Positions 63,900 through 64,000 of a stretch of DNA of 64,000 nt are shown here, piece after piece. How positions within the stretch are numbered: position 1 is the first letter of the stretch; each line of letters begins with the position of its first letter. This DNA is from Desulfocapsa sp. (GTDB taxonomy: Bacteria; Desulfobacterota; Desulfobulbia; Desulfobulbales; Desulfocapsaceae): the NCBI GenBank assembly GCA_022712975.1, contig JAFLJO010000006.1, forward strand, positions 1 to 64,000, given 5' to 3'. Made by a program: the position numbers and the translations under genes. Under the pieces are notes generated by a model. That model saw nothing but the letters and a program-made list of their open reading frames with translations. It did not search any database and had not been told where the DNA came from.

Positions 63900-64000
63900 A
63901 TGGAATCTGAAGCAAACGTAAATATCACACTCTCCGGTGCAACTTCAAATGATATTACAATATTAGCAAGTCACCATCGAAAGATGTTCAAAGAAATATG
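63900..64000 (+). CDS. GNAT-like acetyltransferase cassette gene, 5' part (cut by window)
   Basis: An ATG 40 bases after the attC R' box opens a frame that runs to the edge. The 33 visible residues begin MESEANVNITLSGATSNDI and continue with ILASHHRKMFKEI. A beta strand followed by a D-x-x-x-L-A-x-x-H-R-x-M-F helix is the usual start of GNAT N-acetyltransferases, which are common in integron cassettes. Too short for a firm call. Confidence 0.4.
   Translation, partial: MESEANVNITLSGATSNDITILASHHRKMFKEI

Larger units (their letters stand above)
61798..64000 (+). mobile_element. Integron gene-cassette array (partial, no integrase seen)
   Basis: Three attC-like sites at 61798, 62596 and 63725 share one orientation. 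They delimit an ORF-less cassette of about 860 bases, a cassette of about 1140 bases carrying one clear gene and a small ORF, and the beginning of a third cassette that runs off the window. The attC arms and R boxes are similar to each other, so they belong to one array. No intI gene lies between 61.3 kb and the array. This is either an integrase-less attC cluster (CALIN) or an array whose integrase is elsewhere. Confidence 0.75.

Noticed and set aside
1-64000. CRISPR arrays, tRNA and rRNA genes
   Set aside because: No regularly spaced identical repeats, cloverleaf-like sequences or rRNA-like stretches were noticed on either strand.

Overview
Organism and setting. The window looks like the chromosome of a Gram-negative bacterium, most likely a sulfate-reducing or sulfur-cycling Desulfobacterota (Desulfobulbales-like). 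This is an inference from an exosortase/EpsI system, outer-membrane and lipoprotein signals, a triple-rhodanese lipoprotein, a FapA (DUF342) protein and a fused TIGR03960-type radical SAM protein. No rRNA, tRNA, CRISPR array or intact insertion sequence was seen.

Region 1 (1-28.9 kb, + strand). After the 3' end of a PD-(D/E)XK nuclease-family gene comes a long, tightly packed exopolysaccharide (EPS) operon. It holds a UDP-GlcNAc 2-epimerase, FemAB/GNAT-like transferases, GT2 and GT4 glycosyltransferases (one a tandem double GT2), an exosortase-type asparagine synthase, two serine-acetyltransferase-like LbH proteins, a PL26/YetA-like enzyme, a polysaccharide deacetylase, a DegT-type aminotransferase, an O-antigen ligase-like protein, a sulfotransferase, a MurA-MurB pair, a Wzx-type flippase, a CapK/PaaK-like ligase and a CapA-like metallophosphatase.

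Region 2 (28.9-44.6 kb, mostly - strand). This converging half carries secreted matrix-type proteins (lyase-like, FN3-like, PKD/LamG and a large PKD/H-type-lectin-like protein), an MshEN-domain membrane protein (a probable c-di-GMP sensor), a VanZ-like fusion, exosortase plus a separate EpsI, an outer-membrane beta-barrel, a TviB/TviC pair predicted to make UDP-GalNAcA, a Wzz-type chain-length protein and a BY-kinase-like protein whose Walker A lysine is missing. Together the two halves look like one locus for an acidic amino-sugar polysaccharide, with exosortase-linked surface anchoring. No PEP-CTERM-type substrate is encoded in the window.

Region 3 (44.8-61.3 kb, mostly - strand) is housekeeping: ParA, two small membrane proteins, SbcC-SbcD, FapA, the rhodanese lipoprotein, DacB/PBP4, TrpB2, the radical SAM protein and a + strand AMIN-domain protein.

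Region 4 (61.3-64.0 kb) is the most unusual part: a stretch of integron gene cassettes. Three attC-like sites share one orientation. Between them lie an ORF-less section full of degenerate repeats, a cassette encoding a TIR/nucleoside-deoxyribosyltransferase-like protein with a possible 44-aa companion ORF, and the first codons of a GNAT-like cassette. No integrase gene is seen, so this is an integrase-less attC cluster or one whose integrase lies elsewhere.
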